Below, in pieces: positions 60,889 through 64,000 of a DNA stretch of 64,000 nucleotides; the stretch's first letter is position 1, and every line of letters begins with the position of its first letter. Origin of the DNA: Fundidesulfovibrio terrae (GTDB lineage: Bacteria > Desulfobacterota > Desulfovibrionia > Desulfovibrionales > Desulfovibrionaceae); the NCBI RefSeq assembly GCF_022808915.1, contig NZ_JAKZFS010000002.1, forward strand, positions 744,001 through 808,000, in the 5' to 3' direction. A program made the position numbers and the translations under genes. The notes under the pieces are model-generated. The model saw nothing but the letters and a program-made list of their open reading frames with translations, made no database searches and had not been told where the DNA came from.

Positions 60889-62330
60889 GCACTGTGTTCG
60901 AAAAATCCGTTCCCGGCCGCGAGGGCGTCTGGCCAGACGCTCCCGAGCACGACATGGGCGAGATGCTGCCCGCCGACCTCACCCGCGAGGCCCCGGCCGC
61001 GCTGCCTTCGCTCTCGGAGCTGGACGTGGTGCGCCACTTCAGCATGCTCTCGCGCAAGAACTACGGGGTGGATTCCAACTTCTACCCCCTGGGCTCCTGC
61101 ACCATGAAGTACAACCCCAAGTTCTGCGAGGACATCGCGGGACTGCCCGGGTTCTCTCGCCTGCATCCGCTGCTGCCCCAGCTGCCGCGCGGCGACGAGC
61201 TGACCCAGGGCGCGCTCGAGGTCATGTACGAGACCGAGCGCTGGCTGTGCGAGATCACCGGCATGTCCGAGTTCACCCTGCACCCCATGGCCGGGGCGCA
61301 TGGAGAGCTCACGGGCGTCTTGACCATGGCCGCCTACCATGCCGACAAGGGCAACAAGAAGACCAAGATCATCTGCCCCGATTCGGCCCACGGCACCAAC
61401 CCCGCCTCGGCCGCCATCGCCGGCTACGAAGTGGTCTCGGTGGCCTCCAAGGACGGCATCGTGGACCCGGACGCCCTGGCCGCGGTGCTTACCGACGAGG
61501 TGGCGGGCATGATGATGACCTGCCCCAACACCCTGGGCCTGTTCGAGAAGAACCTGCCCAAGATCGTGGACATGCTGCGCAGCGTGGACGCGCTTCTCTA
61601 CTATGACGGCGCGAACCTGAACGCCATCATGGGCAAGATGCGCGTGGGCGACGCCGGATTCGACGTGGTGCACGTGAACCTGCACAAGACCTTCGCCACG
61701 CCCCACGGCGGCGGCGGCCCGGGCTCGGGTCCGGTCGGCGTGTGCGAGAAGCTCGTGCCCTACCTGCCCATCTCGCGCGTGGTGAAGGACCCCTCCGGGC
61801 GCTTCCACCTGCGCTACGACTACCCCAAGTCCATCGGCTACGTGGCCCCGTTCTACGGCAACTTCGGCGTGGTGCTTAAAGCCTACGCCTACATGCTGCG
61901 CCTGGGCCGCGAAGGCCTGATCCGCGTGAGCGAAAACGCCGTGCTGGCCGCCAACTACATGCGCAAGCTCTTAGACGACGTGCTGGAGGTGCCCTACGAC
62001 CGCATCTGCATGCACGAGTTCGTGGCCTCGGCCGACAAGCAGTCCCACAAGGGCGTGCGCGCCCTGGACATCGCCAAGGCGCTTTTGGACAAGGGCTATC
62101 ACGCGCCCACGATCTACTTCCCGCTCATCGTCAAGGAATGCCTGATGTTCGAGCCCACGGAGACCGAATCCAAGCAGACCATGGATGAGTTCGTGAAGGA
62201 TCTTCGCGAGATACTGGCCCAGGCCGAAACCGACCCGGCCGCCGTGCAGACCGCTCCGGTGACGCTGCCCGTGACCAGGCTCGACGAAACCGCTGCCGCG
62301 CGCAACATGCATATCACTCAGGATATGTAG
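60885..62330 (+). CDS. gcvPB: Glycine dehydrogenase (decarboxylating), subunit 2
   Basis: A 481-aa PLP-carrying half of P protein. It has FYPLGSCTMKYNPK, HPLLPQLPRGDELTQGALEV, LHPMAGAHGELTGVL, DSAHGTNPASAA, MMTCPNTLGLFE and VHVNLHKTFATPHGGGG with the PLP Lys268. The start overlaps the gcvPA stop. A terminator follows; the aminomethyltransferase gcvT is not in this window. Confidence 0.96.
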   Translation: MSTVFEKSVPGREGVWPDAPEHDMGEMLPADLTREAPAALPSLSELDVVRHFSMLSRKNYGVDSNFYPLGSCTMKYNPKFCEDIAGLPGFSRLHPLLPQLPRGDELTQGALEVMYETERWLCEITGMSEFTLHPMAGAHGELTGVLTMAAYHADKGNKKTKIICPDSAHGTNPASAAIAGYEVVSVASKDGIVDPDALAAVLTDEVAGMMMTCPNTLGLFEKNLPKIVDMLRSVDALLYYDGANLNAIMGKMRVGDAGFDVVHVNLHKTFATPHGGGGPGSGPVGVCEKLVPYLPISRVVKDPSGRFHLRYDYPKSIGYVAPFYGNFGVVLKAYAYMLRLGREGLIRVSENAVLAANYMRKLLDDVLEVPYDRICMHEFVASADKQSHKGVRALDIAKALLDKGYHAPTIYFPLIVKECLMFEPTETESKQTMDEFVKDLREILAQAETDPAAVQTAPVTLPVTRLDETAAARNMHITQDM

Positions 62331-62354
62331 AGACGGCCTGCCAGCCCCTCGGGA

Positions 62355-62394
62355 AGCCGCCGCCGGGACCAAGCGTCCGGGCGGCGGCTTTTTC
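62355..62394 (+). terminator. Terminator of the gcvH-gcvPA-gcvPB operon
   Basis: AGCCGCCGCC and GGCGGCGGCT pair around a loop of about 15 bases, followed by TTTTTCTCTT. Confidence 0.85.
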
Positions 62395-62480
62395 TCTTGC
62401 CTTATGCGCACTCTCCAATCTACCACCATCACGGCTGTATTCCGTATTTTTCCAAGCACCTTCTACCCGAAAAGAACATC

Positions 62481-63836
62481 ATGGCATCAGACCTGCTCAT
62501 CGTCGGCGGCGGCCCGGCCGGATACGACGCGGCCCTCGCGGCCGCCAAGCGCGGCATCTCCACCACTCTTGTCGAAAAGGAGCACCTGGGCGGCTCCTGC
62601 CTGAACTGGGGGTGCATCCCCACCAAGTTCCTGCTGGCGGCCGTGGCTCCCAAGGCGGAACTGGAAGGCCAACAGAAGATGAAGACCGGCTCCGGCGAGG
62701 TCTTCGTGGACCTGCCCGCCCTGGTGGACCGCAAGAAGCGCCATCTGGAGGCCACCCGCAAGGCCATGGCCGCCGAACTCCAGAAGCTCGGCGTGGAGTT
62801 CGTGCGCGGCGAGCTCAAGATGATCGGGGCTGTGAAATCCGTGTTCGAGGTGGACGGCGAGCCGAAGACCCTCCAATACAAGAAGTGCATCCTGGCCACG
62901 GGCAGCCGCCCGGCCGCGCACCCCGGCCTCAAGGCCGACCACGACGCCATCCTGAACTCCGGCGACATCCTCAGCATCCGCGAGGTTCCCAAACGGCTGC
63001 TGGTGGTGGGCGCCGGCTTCATCGGCCTGGAGCTGGCCCAGTTCTTCTCGCGCGCCGGATCAGCCATCACCCTGGTGGACGTGGCCCCGCGCATCGCCCC
63101 CACCGAGGACGAGGAAATAAGCAAGGCCTTGCACCAGACATTCAAGCGCGCGGGCTGGGACATCCACACCGGCGTGAAGATCGCCAGCCTCGAGAGCGTT
63201 GACGGCGCGGCCAGGCTGGTGCTGGAGGATGGGCGCGAGTTCGGCGCAGACAAGTGCCTGCTGGCCGTGGGCCGCCTGCCCAACTCCCGCAACCTGATGC
63301 TCGAGATGCTTGGGGCCGAGGTCAAGGGCGCGGGCTGGGTGCACACCGACGAGCACCTCCTGGCCTCGCCCACGGTCTACGCCGTGGGCGACGTGAACGG
63401 CCGCACGCTCCTGGCCCATGCGGCGTCCAGCCAGGGTGAATGGGCGGTGAGACATTTCGCGGGCGAGGAGAACGGGGCGTACAACCCTGGCCCTATCCCC
63501 GGCTGCATGTACGGCGCGCCCGAGACCATGCGCGTGGGTGTCATGGAGGCTGAGGCCCGGGACAAGGGCATGGACGTGGCCGTGAGCCGCGCCCAGTTGG
63601 TGGCCAACCCCATCGCCCAGGCCCACGGGGCCACCGGCGGCCTGGTGAAGTGCGTGTGGAGCGAGGGCAAGCTCGTCGGCGTCACCGGCGTGGGGCACGG
63701 AGTGGCTTCTCTTGCCACGCTGTCCACGGTGATGGTGCGGCAGGGCTGGACGCGCAAGCAGTGCGAGGAGCTTGTTTTCCCCCATCCGACCCTGGACGAG
63801 GCCCTGCGCTCGGCATTGCTGGCCCCTGCCAAATAA
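62481..63836 (+). CDS. lpdA: Dihydrolipoamide dehydrogenase-like flavoprotein
   Basis: A 451-aa FAD/NAD disulfide oxidoreductase. FAD motif LIVGGGPAGYDAALAA, redox disulfide GGSCLNWGCIPTK, NAD motif LLVVGAGFIGLELAQFF, second FAD motif VYAVGDVNGRTLLAHAASSQ, and a C-terminal dimer domain ending FPHPTLDEALRSALL, which keeps the HP of the His-Glu relay. As L protein it would reoxidise GcvH. The start MASDLLIVGG fits the fold; the ribosome site is weak. It follows the gcv operon after a terminator. Confidence 0.9.
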   Translation: MASDLLIVGGGPAGYDAALAAAKRGISTTLVEKEHLGGSCLNWGCIPTKFLLAAVAPKAELEGQQKMKTGSGEVFVDLPALVDRKKRHLEATRKAMAAELQKLGVEFVRGELKMIGAVKSVFEVDGEPKTLQYKKCILATGSRPAAHPGLKADHDAILNSGDILSIREVPKRLLVVGAGFIGLELAQFFSRAGSAITLVDVAPRIAPTEDEEISKALHQTFKRAGWDIHTGVKIASLESVDGAARLVLEDGREFGADKCLLAVGRLPNSRNLMLEMLGAEVKGAGWVHTDEHLLASPTVYAVGDVNGRTLLAHAASSQGEWAVRHFAGEENGAYNPGPIPGCMYGAPETMRVGVMEAEARDKGMDVAVSRAQLVANPIAQAHGATGGLVKCVWSEGKLVGVTGVGHGVASLATLSTVMVRQGWTRKQCEELVFPHPTLDEALRSALLAPAK

Positions 63837-63934
63837 CACGTTGAGCCGGGCGTCCCGGTCCGCTCCCGCGTGGCCCCTTTGGGGGCTTCGCGCAGCGAGC
63901 GCCCGGGGCGCAGGATTCCGAGGTTCCGCAGTCC

Positions 63935-64000
63935 ATGAGCCGTATCGTCCGTACCGCCTGCACCCGCCACTGCGGCGACGGCTGCGCGCTCGTCGTCGAG
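63935..64000 (+). CDS. Start of a molybdopterin oxidoreductase-family gene (runs off the right edge)
   Basis: Only 22 codons are present: MSRIVRTACTRHCGDGCALV then VE. The spaced Cys, CTRHCGDGC, at the very N-terminus resemble the 4Fe-4S motif that opens Mo/W-bisMGD enzymes of the DMSO reductase family. No Tat signal precedes it, suggesting a cytoplasmic enzyme. The call rests on this short motif alone. Confidence 0.55.
   Translation, partial: MSRIVRTACTRHCGDGCALVVE

Noticed and set aside
63860-63910. A fourth copy of the foldback repeat (CCCCTTTGGGGG near 63872)
   Set aside because: It shares only the short CCTTTGG core; the GCCTCCGGCGG flank and GGAATCCCC end are missing.

Overview
The window is about 64 kb of high-GC bacterial chromosome, densely coding with short intergenic gaps. 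Several features point to a sulfate-reducing deltaproteobacterium of the Desulfovibrionaceae, perhaps Fundidesulfovibrio or a relative. They are a perR-rubrerythrin-rubredoxin-like cluster as known in Desulfovibrio vulgaris, two large homotrimeric-type porins, a MucR-type regulator, a yicC-remA-gmk run, split glycine decarboxylase subunits (gcvPA/gcvPB) and many c-di-GMP and HDOD signalling proteins. The genus is an inference from gene content; no rRNA or tRNA was seen.

Layout. 1-12.8 kb: a truncated chemoreceptor, an SH3/NlpC-P60 lipoprotein, an HD-GYP protein, a PHP-glycosyltransferase fusion, a lipoprotein, two paralogous 483-aa porins, a small Cys protein, a MucR regulator lacking zinc ligands and a degenerate EAL protein. 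12.9-19.8 kb (+): mtaB, yicC, remA, gmk, a TPR protein, an HDOD protein and recJ. 19.8-21.2 kb: an AT-rich gene with a HECAH metallopeptidase motif lies between remnants of the two ends of a broken transposase. 21.3-25.9 kb (-): a TPR protein, a PEP-CTERM protein, purE and purD. 26-27.4 kb (+): perR, rbr, rdl.

27.5-40.8 kb is a signalling block. REC-GAF-HD-GYP is divergent from an HDOD-histidine kinase-receiver protein, which overlaps a MinD-like ATPase carrying a degenerate receiver. Two tandem GGDEF-EAL paralogues follow, of identical length and with catalytic motifs at identical positions; the upstream one is coupled to a periplasmic ethylbenzene-dehydrogenase-like protein. 41-49 kb: a phenylacetate-CoA ligase family enzyme, a ChaN-PDZ lipoprotein, mutM, a Lys/Ser-rich TPR protein, an SDR and membrane or secreted proteins. 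49.2-53.5 kb: a 1089-aa Pro/Gln-rich TPR protein and a sigma-54 activator with an altered GAFTGA loop. 53.7-59 kb: dioxygenase, deaminase, folE2, a membrane ferredoxin, nikR and a methyltransferase. 59.2-64 kb: gcvH, gcvPA, gcvPB, a dihydrolipoamide dehydrogenase homologue and the start of a molybdopterin oxidoreductase.

The least explained structures are the nested transposase/metallopeptidase locus, a three-copy intergenic foldback repeat whose third copy has grown into a four-arm, cloverleaf-like element (43.6-43.7 kb), and the HDOD-kinase/MinD-pseudoreceiver operon.
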